A stretch of 60,000 bases of DNA from Polytrichum commune. Lineage: Eukaryota > Streptophyta > Polytrichopsida > Polytrichales > Polytrichaceae. Where the stretch lies: NCBI GenBank assembly GCA_950295325.1, contig OX485809.1:6946001-7006000 (forward strand), given 5' to 3'. The notes under the pieces were generated by a model. It was given only the letters and a program-made list of their open reading frames with translations, did not search any database and had not been told where the DNA came from. The position numbers and the translations under genes were made by a program. Positions 46,597 through 60,000 of the stretch are shown here, piece after piece (the stretch's first letter is position 1; every line of letters starts with the position of its first letter).

Positions 46597-46928
46597 CACT
46601 AGTAGAAAACTATGCCCCAAAAAACTGTAGCCAAAATCAAATGTGGTTCTTTTGACCAGTTTGATATGCAGTCACTAAACGAATACAAGTTTTTTTTTGT
46701 GACTGCAATTTAATTTTTTTTTTGGGGGGGGGACGTGTAACATGATGTTGGAAAAGTACGTTGAAGACCTTTCCAACGGTATGTTACACGCCCCCAAATT
46801 CCTATAATTTTAGTCACTAAACCAAAAAAAACAAGTTTGCAGTCGTCTAGCGACTGCAAATCAGGCTGGCCAAAAGAACCGCAACCAATTTTGGATGCGG
46901 TTCTTTTTGACATAGTTTTTAACCAGTG
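46597..46928. mobile_element. CACTA-like MITE with CAA duplication (copy 2)
   Basis: The left end CACTAGTAGAAAACTATGCC is nearly identical to that of copy 1 at 8058. The right end, reverse-complemented, is CACTGGTTAAAAACTATGTC. CAA flanks both sides (46594-46596, 46929-46931). It is 332 bases long and shares the AAAAGAACCGCA...TTTTGGATGCGGTTC subterminal region with copy 1. A poly-T/poly-G tract lies at about 46712-46732. Confidence 0.83.
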
Positions 46929-48469
46929 CAACCAGAGCTTGAAGGCATGTTCCATTGAAATTTAACATCTCTCATCAGTGAAAAATGCTAAGACCGTGCC
47001 ACTTCCGTTTACACTAGAGTGTGTTTAGGACCCAAGGAACCTAGACTGTTTGTGTGGATGAAAAACTTACATGAAGTCCTACCTTACATAAAAATTGATA
47101 ATGTTTCATGGTATTTGTGTAATAGACACCATTCTAGGTTCAATAATAAGCACAATTGAGAAAGGTCTATGTGATCGCTTCAAGAAGAAGAGAATCTTCA
47201 ATTTATGGTATTTAATGTCACATGCACAATAATATCACTTACCCTGTTTTGAGGCGTATGCTAGGTTACAATGATGATTACCGTAATTGACATGTTCAAT
47301 AGTGTTATGAGGTGCATGCCTTTGTTACACAATGGTCTACAAGTAGACTAAAGTGTACACAAATGACACTTGCCATTACTATGCTCAAGAACACCCTCCT
47401 CTTGCATACTAAAATGTAAACGCATGACACTTGCCATTAGTACCGTCCCCTTGCATACTAAAACGCAAGACCATCATCCAATGTATCCCAATGTGCTACT
47501 CTAAAATGTCAAATTGTAGATATTTTTTCATTCAAAGAAGTTCCTCATGTTGATGAATGGAATCATATTGCCAATTAGCGGGCGTGACACTTTAAAGACC
47601 TCTAGGCATTTAGTTTAGACCCTTCACAAATATTGCGCATGACACTAAATACCATAATTGTTGTAGTGGAGTTGCCGACAAAGTTTGTCGTTTTACCTGC
47701 ACTGTGCAACTGAACGAAGAATATAAATGGAAGAAGCTCCTTCCAATGCACCTACTGGTACCTTGAGTACCAATCTCAGCAGAGATTAGTTCAAATTACC
47801 ATGAATCCACATGGGAACCAACATACAAGGGAAGGTAAATGAGAACAAACTCACATCATTAGATCCTGCTGCTTGGTTTGTGTCTGAAGATACTTGTCTC
47901 ACACACGACAGTACGAGAGTTCACCTGCAAGCTTTTCAGTCAGATCCACCAGCCAGATCAGATTATGTAAACCCTATGAATATGATAATAAACCACAAAA
48001 ATCTCTGCAGAAGTAGGTTTACTGGAGAGTAAGAGCAATAAATTACAGCAAGCAAAGATTCCCAATGGAGGATATTTAAGCACAAGCTCCTCTTCTCTGA
48101 TGAATTTGGACATACAGATTTTTATGTCCAATAGCCATTGAACAATCCATTTCTCTTTTCATGCTTCAGCCAGCTAAAGTGTTCATGGCTCCGGATGTTG
48201 AGTACATTCCTCAACCCAACATCAAAACTGTACACTAAAAACCTCAAATTCTACTCTGAATGAACTCTGCCAAGTCTCTGATAGTGAGACCTTGGAGAAG
48301 CTAATGCTTATTAGTTTAAATCTACAGATTCTCTCGATCCTAAAGTCAACATTTTTGTTGCACAAGAGTCTATGATGCCAGTTGGCAGTCTTTTGCTTTC
48401 TGAACCTCCTTGACAAATACATAGGCTCCATGAATTTCTACCCAATCTGCAGAACTAAACCATGATCAT
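46929..48469. other. Intergenic stretch leading to the CDKD 3' end; holds a dispersed repeat at 47255-47470
   Basis: The second copy of the 29425-29660 repeat lies at 47255-47470 (ATGTTCAATAGTGTTATGAG...CTTGCATACTAAAATGTAAA). The right part, below 48469, should include the 3'UTR of the minus-strand CDKD gene. No further gene is supported. Confidence 0.45.
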
Positions 48470-52141
<3,672 letters not shown>

Positions 52142-53111
52142 CTCTCCAGACAACTTCAAAATCCAACTGGGAACCCTAGTAGCAAGAAATTGATCGTCGG
52201 CCACCTCATAACCTCCTCGACCGTATCATCCACCCGGCCATCATCTCATATCAAGATCCTTCGCCTCACTGCCATCCATGCGACCTCCACGATATCACCG
52301 ACCGAAACACCATGGCTGAAGCTCCTCCCCTCTCTAACTAACCAACCAACCAACCAACTCACCAACGACTCGACACACTCTCTCGCCGCGTCCGCTACAT
52401 AGCTGAAAACCCGCCACCGTGCCAATACACCAAGGAATCCTGCCTGCAAACAATGGGAAACCCTAGACTACTGCGTGTGGCCCCGACAGAGTGCCGTTCT
52501 GTTTGAATTTCGCATGATAGAGCAATCCGCACACGCCGTGGCGAATGCGACGCGAGGGACGGCCACCGCACCAACTAGACGCAGCAAAATCCTACCTGCG
52601 AAGAAGAAACCCCAATGCAAACCCTACACTAGCCCGTCTGACCCCGAAAGACTGCCGTTCTGTTTGAATTTCGCATGAAGGGGAAATCCGCACACGCCGT
52701 GCCGAATGCGATGTGTGCGAGCATGTGAGGATAGGCGATCGTCGCCCACAGTGGAAAGAGGAGAGGATGGCGTTGCCCCTGCTGCCAGGGTTTGAAACAG
52801 AGCTGTTGAGGGGAGAGGATCGCGAGAAACCCTGACACGGCGCCAGAATGACGTTCGCAATGGAGCAGTTGAGTTACTAACATAGTTAGTAAGTACTCGT
52901 GTCCTCCACTATTCAACCAAGTTAACGTTTGTATCCGGTGTTGGTTAACTTAGAATGAGGAGGGGGGCCACATAGACGTTAGGGGTGACCAAATATGGAA
53001 GGGGGGGGGGGGGCTTCTAAAATGCTCTTATTACATTCTTCCCCTTTGTTTTTTAACCAATTCCTTGTTATGAGTCACCACACTCTGCCCCCAGCAAGTG
53101 CTTCAGTTCAA
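52142..53111 (-). promoter_or_regulatory. Presumed 5'UTR and promoter region of the CDKD gene
   Basis: This GC-richer stretch lies upstream of the kinase start codon on the minus strand and contains a diverged tandem duplication at 52442-52715. The right part (52900-53110) returns to AT-rich sequence with a 13-G tract at about 53001-53013. Open frames here are compositional and show no domain. No TATA box was identified. Confidence 0.4.
52442..52715. repeat. Tandem duplication, period about 161, upstream of the CDKD gene
   Basis: CCCCGACAGAGTGCCGTTCT at 52481 recurs as CCCCGAAAGACTGCCGTTCT at 52642. Both are followed by GTTTGAATTTCGCATGA, then AATCCGCACACGCCGTG and CGAATGCGA. The matching part is about 75-115 bases per copy. 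Confidence 0.75.
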
Positions 53112-53671
53112 GGCCCACTTCACACATGAGCCAAGAGCCGTGACCTTGTTATGGTGAGGACCCTTGACTCTCATCATCCAAAGGCCGTGCCATGGGTGTT
53201 GGGAAACCCGTTTTATGTAGTCACGGGCCCTCAAGCATAGTGTGAAGTGAGAATGGACCATGTTGTAGGGCCATTGCATATTTTGTTGGAGGAAAAAAGA
53301 AGGGAGGATTTGGTTTAATATAATAATATGTTTCAAACTCTACCAATTTAGGAAGAGCATTATTTGGTGGTGTTTGTATGTCCTGGAATCTATTCTGGAA
53401 TATGCCATGCAATCTGTCATGTTGAAAAATATTAAAAAAATCATGGTCTCCCAGAATTTCCTTGACGCAAATTCCGGGAGACTATGAAACCTTATCCATA
53501 GTCCGCCATGTAGGACTCCATGTAGACTTTTCATCCATGAAGTCTTCTTTGGGCGTTTAGGTCTTTGCCTTCGTGTGTGAAGTGAACCTGGACGGTCTCT
53601 GCCCTTTCAACCAATGAGAGCTCTTAGATTGCAATGGTCATGGGCCTTCAGTCTTGTGTGTGAAGTGGCCC
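53112..53671. mobile_element. Tourist-like MITE, copy 1 of the GGGCCACTTCACAC family
   Basis: The left end reads GGCCCACTTCACACATGAGC and the reverse complement of the right end reads GGGCCACTTCACACACAAGA. Internally it shares CCAAGAGCCGTGACC and AAGTGAACCTGGAC with copies 2 and 3. It is 560 bases and the most diverged of the three. The flanking trinucleotides do not match cleanly. Confidence 0.7.
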
Positions 53672-53689
53672 TCATTGTCCGGGGAGACG

Positions 53690-53870
53690 TTTGGGCATCA
53701 CTTAAGTCGGTCAAAACCCTAGTGTTTTCAGGTCCACCTCGTTGCATGCATGTTGTGATCTTTCGGTTTTTTTTCTTTCTTTATTAATTTGAGGTATGTT
53801 CCATAGATTCCTCTTAAACGATGGATCGATTTCCCGGAGTCTTGAACTTCAAGCAGTTATTTATCAAACT
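53690..53870 (+). mobile_element. Truncated copy of the 7879-9462 element
   Basis: The segment is collinear with 7905-8057: CCCTAGTGTTTTCAGGTCCA, GTTGTGATCTTTCG, TTATTAATTTGAGGTATGTT and CTTGAACTTCAAGCAGTTAT. It runs across the site occupied by the CACTA-like MITE in the other copy (TTATCAAACTC) without interruption. No right arm is present. Confidence 0.7.
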
Positions 53871-53958
53871 CTACCATTGCATCTGCAACTAACTTTGCAG
53901 TCGGGTTCACCCCGTTCATTGAAGTGCTTTGAAGTTTGTAGAGTATTGGTCCGGCTTA

Positions 53959-54457
53959 GGGCCACTTCACACACGAGCCAAGAGCCTTGACCGTGAAATT
54001 GTGAGAGCCCAAAAGAAAGTGTCCAAAGGTTATCCCGAGACACCTCCAAAATCATGTAGTGTGGTCATGGACCCTCAAGTGTAGGGTGGAGTCATATGTG
54101 ACCGGGCCCTCAACCAATTGCTATTTCAATGAATTTCTATTTATGGGTTCCTCACACATGATAAAATGGAATAAACCAACGGTTGTGAGTATTCGGAGTG
54201 CCATGGTCTCCCGGTTTTGTGGTAGGCCTGCCTCCAAGAGATTGTTTTTGAAAATAGTCCCAAATGACTGTGAAACATGATCCATGCGATGCCATGTAGG
54301 AATCCATGTAGACTTTACATCCATCTTGCATTCACTTACTCCGTTGATCCCTCAAGCATAGTGTGAAGTGAACTTGGACCGGCTCCACCTTTTCCACCAA
54401 TGACAGTGCTTGAGGTGTAATGGTCACAGGCTCTCAGTCTCGTGTGTGAAGTGGCCC
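53959..54457. mobile_element. Tourist-like MITE, copy 2
   Basis: The left end GGGCCACTTCACACACGAGC pairs with the reverse complement of the right end, GGGCCACTTCACACACGAGA. The flanks are TTA (53956-53958) and TTG (54458-54460), a near-match to the TTA/TAA target of PIF/Harbinger elements. At 499 bases it is almost collinear with copy 3. Confidence 0.82.
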
Positions 54458-54566
54458 TTGTTAGAAAAGGCCCCCTTTATAGTGCTTCCAATTTGAGAGG
54501 TTGAGAGGTTGATGAACATTTAACTTAACAAAGCATTCTCATCAGTGGAAAGGAGTTTCTTTCACC

Positions 54567-55508
54567 GTAGTTTACTAGCAGGTTCGGCAACTTGCTGCCT
54601 AATATTTAATTAAAGTTCAAAAAGTAGGTTCGGCACCTAAAAATAGTATATTCATATTTTCAGCAATTTTCTCTTTTAATTTTTAAAATTTTGGCTTAAA
54701 TTCATTTATAATTTTCTATTTAAGCTTATATCTTGTACATCCCTCTTGCATTGAATTACAAGTAAGATGTGAGTGAAAGGTAGAGAATGCTCTGTGCTTT
54801 ATGCAAGTAGAGTGGAGTTGTGTTCAACAATGCATATGGGATATGTAAACTTTGAGGTGAAGCACCTAGTTAGACTTCATTTTTATAACACGCATAACTT
54901 TTGCATAGAATCTTTAAATGACATAAAATTTGTTGGAGGTGAAAGATTACTTGATTTCTAAAATTTTCTTAGACCAACAAAATTCCAAAAAAGTTGATCT
55001 TCTATGCACAAATGAGCTCTGAAAAACTGTTATGAACGCATTTTAATTTTTTGATCTTTACACGGCTGCAATGTTTTGTCCATATCTTTTGCATAAAGAC
55101 TTATTTTGACACAAAACTTGTTGGAGGTGGAAGAAGGATTGAATTCTCAACTTTTTTTAGTTGGATAAAATTCTATAAAACTTCATCTTCTATGCTCAAT
55201 TGGACTCCGAAAATTTGTGTACAACACATTTGAAAAGCCTCACCTAGAGTCTTGCTACTTCTTAACCCATATTCTTTGTGGACTAATGTAAGTGAGCTTG
55301 ATTATAAAAGGAGCACCTTCTCTCCTTCAAAATTCACATATGCTTCCACTGTAAGTAAAACTCTAGTGAGAAGTAAAAATTTCTTACTTTTTGGCAATTT
55401 TGAAAAATAATTAATTTTGTATTCGGCAAAAAATGCCAATATTATTCCAAAATTTTAGGCATCTATTTTTAGAATTATGTTGTGCCGAACCTGCTATTAA
55501 ACTACGGT
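54567..55508. mobile_element. Inverted-repeat element between Tourist-like copies 2 and 3
   Basis: The left end CCGTAGTTTACTAGCAGGTT and the reverse complement of the right end CCGTAGTTTAATAGCAGGTT match over about 26 bases and continue into CGGCA. The interior (about 940 bases) is AT-rich and contains two related blocks with ACAAAATTTGTTGGAGGTG-like sequence (near 54920 and 55112). No coding motif was recognised. Confidence 0.66.
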
Positions 55509-55543
55509 ACTCACACTCGGTTGTCCACACTTTTACTCACTAA

Positions 55544-56041
55544 GGGCCACTTCATACACAAGCCAAGAGCCGTGACCATGAAATGGTGAGAGCCCAAAAG
55601 AAAGTGTCCAAAGGCCGTCCCAAGACAGCTCCAAAATCATCTAGTGTGGTCACGGATCCTCGAGTGTAGTGTGATATCATATGTGACCAGGCCATCAACC
55701 AAATGCTATTTCAATGAATTTCTATTCATGCGGGTCCTCACACATGATGAAATAGAATAAATCAACGGTTGTGAGCGTTCGGAGCCATGGTTCTCCCGGT
55801 TTTGTGTCAGACCTACCTCCAAGAGGTGGATTTTGAAAGTAGTCCAAGTAACCATAAAACACGATCCGTTCGATGCCATGTAGGAGTCCATGTAGACTCT
55901 ACATCCATCTCGCGTTCACATACTCCGTTGGTCCCTCAAGCGTAGTGTGAAGTGAACTTGGACCGGCTCCGCCTTTTCCACCAATGAAAATGCTTGGAGT
56001 GTAATGGTCACAGGCTCTCAATCTCATGTGTGAAGTGGCCC
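55544..56041. mobile_element. Tourist-like MITE, copy 3, with TAA duplication
   Basis: The ends GGGCCACTTCATACACAAGC and (reverse complement) GGGCCACTTCACACATGAGA are flanked by TAA on both sides (55541-55543, 56042-56044), as expected for PIF/Harbinger elements. It is 498 bases, one shorter than copy 2, and similar along its whole length, which marks both as full-length family members. Confidence 0.86.
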
Positions 56042-56914
56042 TAAGTCCACTTTACACTTCAGCTTTTCAGTTTGAGAAATTTAACTCCTATAAGATCCAA
56101 GCCCAAATCTCTTCAAAAATTATCATGAAAAACCATCTCAACACAATAAATTGATAATAAATTATGTATTTTTGATGGTGGCTCTGACCATATGGATGAC
56201 ATATGTTTGTAAAATTAGAGTTGTTCACTCGAGATTTCAGTCGTCCACATGTCCCTATTTAGAAGATTATATTGTAAATGTGTACACTACTATGGATGGG
56301 CAAAGGCGGCTACCAGGACAAAACATCTTTCTCAATCGATAGGGGTTCAACTTTTGATCGGTTTACGACACCTAGATGGCATTTTGATGGATCTCATGTA
56401 GTCGTTTGCAAAAAAGCTCTCATTCGGTTTTGACAATGTCTTGGTCAAATTCTTGAGGCCGTCCGTAAGCATTGAAAATTTGAGATTTCAAAGAAATGTG
56501 AATGGAGCTTACAATATATGATTGGTGACTTTTAAGTGTATAATACGTGTGACCTCATCCAAGTCTCCTAAATATGAAGTGGTGTATTTCCATCAATTAA
56601 GAAAATTTACAAGTAGCACTTCAAGAATCCATAACACACTTGTATCGAATATGAAAATGGCGAGCTTGAGGATTGAGTTTTCATCACGTGGTTTCAACAT
56701 GAAGATAGCAAGGGAGGGGTGCTACATAAAGGAAAAAATCATGACAAGCCATGGAATGCTTGAAAAAAACCCCATCAACTTGGGATCCACAAAACGAGAG
56801 CTCACACTCTTCGACATTGTTAAGCATCATTCACAAGGTGCCATAAGATTTGGATCAAACATGTGTGAAAAAGGACCGAGAGATTATCATAGTCGTTCCA
56901 CAAGGGGTCCATTT
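56042..56914. other. Intergenic stretch; no gene recognised
   Basis: The frame at 56522-57055 is open but its right half is the dispersed repeat shared with 6395-6655 and its left half has no recognisable domain, so it is not called as a gene. Confidence 0.4.
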
Positions 56915-57135
56915 TTCTTGAGGGATTACAAACATTGGGAGGGTTGCAATTACTCTCACTTATCAAGTGATTTTTCATCCAAATTTCAGTTATTTGTGAC
57001 ACTATTTCATCACAAGTCGCAGACAAGAGAAGGTAGGGTTTTGGCCGACGGATGAACTCATCTATCATCCATAACAATATTTGTTCACTTATTCAAAAGA
57101 AGTGTCGTCCGAAAAGTTACCATTGTGACATAATA
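56915..57135 (+). repeat. Dispersed repeat, second copy of 6395-6655
   Basis: Contains GTTGCAATTACTCTCACTTA, GGTAGGGTTTTGGCCGACGG and ATATTTGTTCACTTATTCAA in the same order as the first copy. Confidence 0.65.
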
Positions 57136-57334
57136 TACCATACGACACTAAATATCACGATTAGTGTAGCTCAAGCTCGAGTGTAAATTGGACTCAAGCT
57201 TGGTTCTAAAACAATGTTATGAGTCAATCCCGAGGTCAGAGCCAGACCATGTTTCACCTGCTTTTAAATCCATTCAACATTTACTAATTAAATGTGAATC
57301 CCATAATCAACGTGTAGCGGAACCCTTCGCTAAA

Positions 57335-57505
57335 TTGGTCCAAGATGATCCTAAACTATCGGATGATAGTGGAAAAGTACCCAAACCGAACGGACTAATT
57401 GGCGGTTCGATTCCCAACCGTGAAATCGTCTCTCTACTTGACAAAAAACTAGCCAGGTTGTCAAACGCCTCTTGTGTTCAAAAGAAAAGAAAAAGAAAAA
57501 GAAAA
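57335..57505 (+). mobile_element. Short tRNA-derived SINE with 16-base target-site duplication
   Basis: A perfect B box GGTTCGATTCCC lies near 57403-57414. The A box is less clear (possibly GGATGATAGTGG about 45 bases earlier). The 3' end is an A-rich (AAAAG)n tail at about 57480-57505. The 16-mer GGAACCCTTCGCTAAA flanks the 171-base body exactly (57319-57334 and 57506-57521). An open frame across this region, ending in a Lys/Arg-rich tail, is an artefact of the SINE and its tail. Confidence 0.82.
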
Positions 57506-57534
57506 GGAACCCTTCGCTAAACAATGATATCTAA

Positions 57535-58491
57535 GGGCCGCTTTACACCTAGAGGCTGGGCCAATTCCCCTTGAGGCCGATTGCATGAAATTTCAGCCCC
57601 TTTTGGGTTGGAGGCCGGCCTCAACTACACATTATAATAAGATTATAATGAGGGCCAATTTTTCCACATGTAAAGGTCTTAGGGCCAAGAAGCTAGGCCA
57701 ATTCAATAAATCCAGCATAGAATCGTTCATGTTTCCACATAATCCAACGGATATAGTTCGTTGAAAAAAATCATAGTTTATTTTTTAAAATAATTAAAAT
57801 GTGACATTGGCCCCGAGGCCAAGAATTGGCCCTCCATTTTGGGTGCACCCATTTCAACAAGCTCGGGTCGTGTTAGACCATGCATTTTTTGATTAAAATA
57901 ATTCATACCACCAAATCGCCCCGGCCTCTAGGTGTAAAGGGGTTGGGGCCGATTTCAGCCTTTTGACCAATCACAAGTGAGGATTTCAAGCCTCTTACAC
58001 AACAAATCGCCCCGGCCTCTAGGTGTAAAGGGGTTGGGGCCGATGTCAACCTTTTGACCAATCACAAGTGTGGATTACAAGCCTCTTACACAACAAATCG
58101 GCCCGGCCTCTAGGTGTAAAGGGGTTGGGGCCGATGTCAGCCTTTTGACCAATCACAAGTGAGGATTTCAAGCCTCTTACACAACGAATCGGCCCGGCCT
58201 TTAGGTGTAAAGGGGTTGGGGCCGATGTCAACCTTTTGACCAATCACAAGTGAGGATTTCAAGCCTCTTACACAACGAATCGGCCCGGCCTTTAGGTGTA
58301 AAGGGGTTGGGGTCGATGTCAACCTTTTGCCCAATCACAAGTGAGGATTTCAAGCCTCTTACACAACGAATCGGCCCGGCCTTTAGGTGTAAAGGGGTTG
58401 GGGCCGATGTCAACCTTTTGGCCAATCACAAGTGAGGATTTCAAGCCTCTTACACAACGAATTGGCCCGGTCTCTAGGTGTAAAGTGGCCC
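57535..58491. mobile_element. PIF/Harbinger-like MITE with TAA duplication and an internal satellite
   Basis: The left end GGGCCGCTTTACACCTAGAG and the reverse complement of the right end GGGCCACTTTACACCTAGAG are flanked by TAA (57532-57534, 58492-58494). The left interior (57570-57900) is single-copy. The right 60 percent is a 91-base tandem array whose unit contains the element's own subterminal sequence. It is 957 bases in all. It lies ten bases beyond the SINE duplication at 57521. Confidence 0.86.
57913..58491 (+). repeat. 91-base minisatellite, about 6.4 units
   Basis: Units start at 57913, 58004, 58095, 58186, 58277, 58368 and 58459 (partial). Each carries CGGCCTCTAGGTGTAAAGG, TTGGGGCCGATGTCAACC, TTTTGACCAATCACAAGTG and AAGCCTCTTACACAAC. 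The units are nearly identical, with a few shared variants (CTCTAGG versus CTTTAGG). Because 91 is not a multiple of three, the overlapping open frames seen here are spurious. Confidence 0.95.
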
Positions 58492-59116
58492 TAAGTGTTT
58501 CCACGATGTGACCAAAGTGCAGTCACGAGCTGTTTGATGCAACTCTTCTGATACAGTTGCATGATGAGTCAGCATTCGAGTGAGTGTCCAGGTGTCAGGA
58601 AACGAACAGGAAAGGGACACCTGTAATCATCAGACCTACGTGGCAGGTCAGCTGAAAGGAAGATGGAGGGTATTAGTACTTGATTATGATCATAAGAAGC
58701 AACGGACAGGCAGAGAAAGCAACTACTCAGGTTTGAATTTGTGGCCCTCGATTGCCTGGGAGCCTCGGACTCACCAGTCGTCACAGTCACCCACTAACTA
58801 CTCACTAGTCCATGACCGCCCTAATTGGTACCCTGTCAGGGTATCTGGCAGGGTAGACCGTTGGCCGTGTGACCCCTGTTGACCCGCCGCACTCTACGTG
58901 GACGCGACATGTGCGGAGGGATCTTGGAATCTAGTAGATTCTCGCGTCAGTATCTAGGAAAGGGGTAGATGACCGGCGTGGCTAGGCAGCATCACACCCC
59001 AGGTTTGCCTCCTCTTTGGATGCTTGGGGTGAGCCAAAATAAAGGGTATATATCTTGTGCTTGTGCCTTCGGCGCCTAATTTGGAAAGTTTTATTTAAGT
59101 ACGCCTTAGCCTCCGT
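58492..59116. other. GC-richer stretch of unknown nature
   Basis: Composition rises here (around 58780-58960), and a 100-codon frame is open at 58580-58882, but no domain, terminal repeat or duplication was recognised. A solo LTR or an old gene fragment are both possible. Confidence 0.3.
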
Positions 59117-59465
59117 AATATCACCCTTCTTAATGTCACTCTCCTCTCTTAGATCCCGAACCCTTAGGGAACGGATGTTCTCACTTTAAAATCTCCCTCC
59201 TTGTTGTCACATGTTTCCCAAATATGTCATGGGTTTTGACACTGAAATAATCCACCAAAGAATTCAAACCGCACGCTCGCATGCATCACGTTTGTCCTCA
59301 TTGTCATTATTGTAATGTTGACTTTGTGGTATTCCATAATGTCACACTACACGTTCTTTATTATCATGCATCCATGGTAACACTACATTCTTCCTTGTTA
59401 TCACATGCACTTTGGTTGCCATGTGTGTGTTGTTAGGGAGGTTAGAGTATAGTATGTGGGTGTTT
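59117..59465 (+). repeat. Second copy of the 23861-24202 element
   Basis: Collinear with the intronic element: GAACGGATGTTCTCACTTTA, CATGGGTTTTGACACTGAAA, GCATCACGTTTGTC and ATTATTGTAATGTTGACTTT. The right end GGTTAGAGTATAGTATG corresponds to GTTTAGAGTGTATTAGTG there. It is more diverged at its ends. Confidence 0.65.
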
Positions 59466-59754
59466 CAAAATTCCATGTGGCATCGAGACGTTCGGACTCT
59501 GGGGTGAGTTTGCGTTACGGTAGATGGGTGTTAGATGGTTACTTCATATTTCTAATTCAACACACTTTCTTTGGGATAGGAAACACGTGATTAGTACAAG
59601 ATGCTTCACGTATCCATAATCGAGGCCGTAACCATTTTTGTCATAGTTTTTGGAGCTCATATGAACATGTTATTCACCATGAAAGTGAACAATCTTGTCT
59701 TTATTACATGGTCGTATAGTTCCCTCCAATTATGTCAACTATTGAGCTTGAGAT
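59466..59754. other. Intergenic stretch; no gene seen
   Basis: AT-rich sequence that includes GGTCGTATAGTTCCCTCCAA, similar to CGTATAGGTCCCCTAACCA near 41625, so it probably extends the neighbouring dispersed repeat. Confidence 0.4.
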
Positions 59755-59870
59755 GGTTATCATATTTTAAGCACGCAATCCATTCCAATTTGAACATGTG
59801 TCTTTTTGGTGTGCGTTCTCAAAGTCACACCTAACTACATACCACTCAAATATGGGTGGCCAAATGAGGC
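59755..59870 (-). repeat. Dispersed repeat family, inverted copy 7 (see 7084)
   Basis: On the minus strand the segment reads CATATTTGAGTGGTATGTAG, TTAGGTGTGACTTTGAGAAC and GCACACCAAAAAGACACATG, matching the family core. Confidence 0.62.
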
Positions 59871-60000
59871 ATGTCTGCCTTAGGGCAATTTTACACCGTG
59901 GTCTAAGACCAAAGAAACTCCAAAAGTGATTGATTTCGTTGGTCAAGAGCAACATTTTGGGCCCAAGGAGACTGCACTTAGATTTTGTGTCCAAGGTGTG

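Noticed and set aside
48222-48431. A candidate last exon for the CDKD gene after an AG at about 48449
   Set aside because: It keeps phase but encodes nothing like a CDKD tail, whereas 48470-48539 keeps phase and encodes the SDRSYLKRKLDMDM ending.
52190-52860. Open frames upstream of the CDKD gene as a divergent gene
   Set aside because: They are compositional, lie within or beside a tandem duplication and have no domain or splice support.
57188-57520. A 110-codon plus-strand frame ending in a Lys/Arg-rich tail
   Set aside because: Its second half is the SINE at 57335-57505 and the basic tail is the A-rich SINE tail. The first half has no recognisable domain.
58046-58504. A set of overlapping, nearly identical 61-65 codon minus-strand frames
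   Set aside because: They are produced by the 91-base tandem repeat, which rotates the reading frame by one base per unit. They are not genes.
58492-59116. A solo LTR of a retrotransposon
   Set aside because: No TG...CA boundaries with a 5-base duplication and no primer-binding or polypurine site could be found.

Overview
This is a nuclear window from a land plant. Coding sequence is split by GT-AG introns of 180 to about 1770 bases, the intergenic DNA is AT-rich and packed with decayed transposons, and the two best-conserved genes are a plant-type S-adenosylmethionine synthetase and a plant-type CDKD kinase. The low gene density, the abundance of small inverted-repeat elements, a NXPE-like SGNH esterase and coding introns in the SAM synthetase suggest an early-diverging lineage (bryophyte, lycophyte or fern). 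That placement is an inference, and I cannot name the species.

Layout. Bases 1-285 hold the likely N-terminal exon of an unidentified minus-strand gene that runs off the left edge. Bases 286-21500 are almost wholly repeats. They include nested MITEs at 486-902, a three-layer nest at 7879-9462, a second three-layer nest at 9504-11648, a SINE with target-site duplications at 12851-13218, and a 1.56 kb near-perfect palindrome with a 10-base duplication at 16951-18514. Bases 21545-29394 (+) are a six-exon gene for a type II membrane protein of the NXPE/PC-esterase type. It converges on a three-exon SAM synthetase gene (30662-33029, minus) that has a long 5'UTR intron and, if transcription starts near the TATA-like box, an upstream reading frame overlapping the main start. 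Bases 34500-48400 are again repeats: LINE remnants, several MITEs and dispersed families. Bases 48470-52141 (minus) are a seven-exon CDKD (CDK-activating kinase) gene. Bases 53100-58500 are a dense run of MITEs, including three copies of one Tourist-like family, a SINE with a 16-base duplication, and a Harbinger-like element whose right end has been amplified into a 91-base minisatellite.

The three complete genes do unrelated jobs: methyl-donor synthesis, cell-cycle and transcription kinase activation, and probably Golgi-side esterification or de-esterification. They are not a pathway cluster. Exon models were built by hand from splice signals, reading phase and family motifs. All junctions keep phase and use GT-AG. 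I found no defence system, gene cluster or CRISPR-like array. The novelty here lies in the transposon architecture: precise nesting, empty-site proof, and satellite birth from a transposon end.
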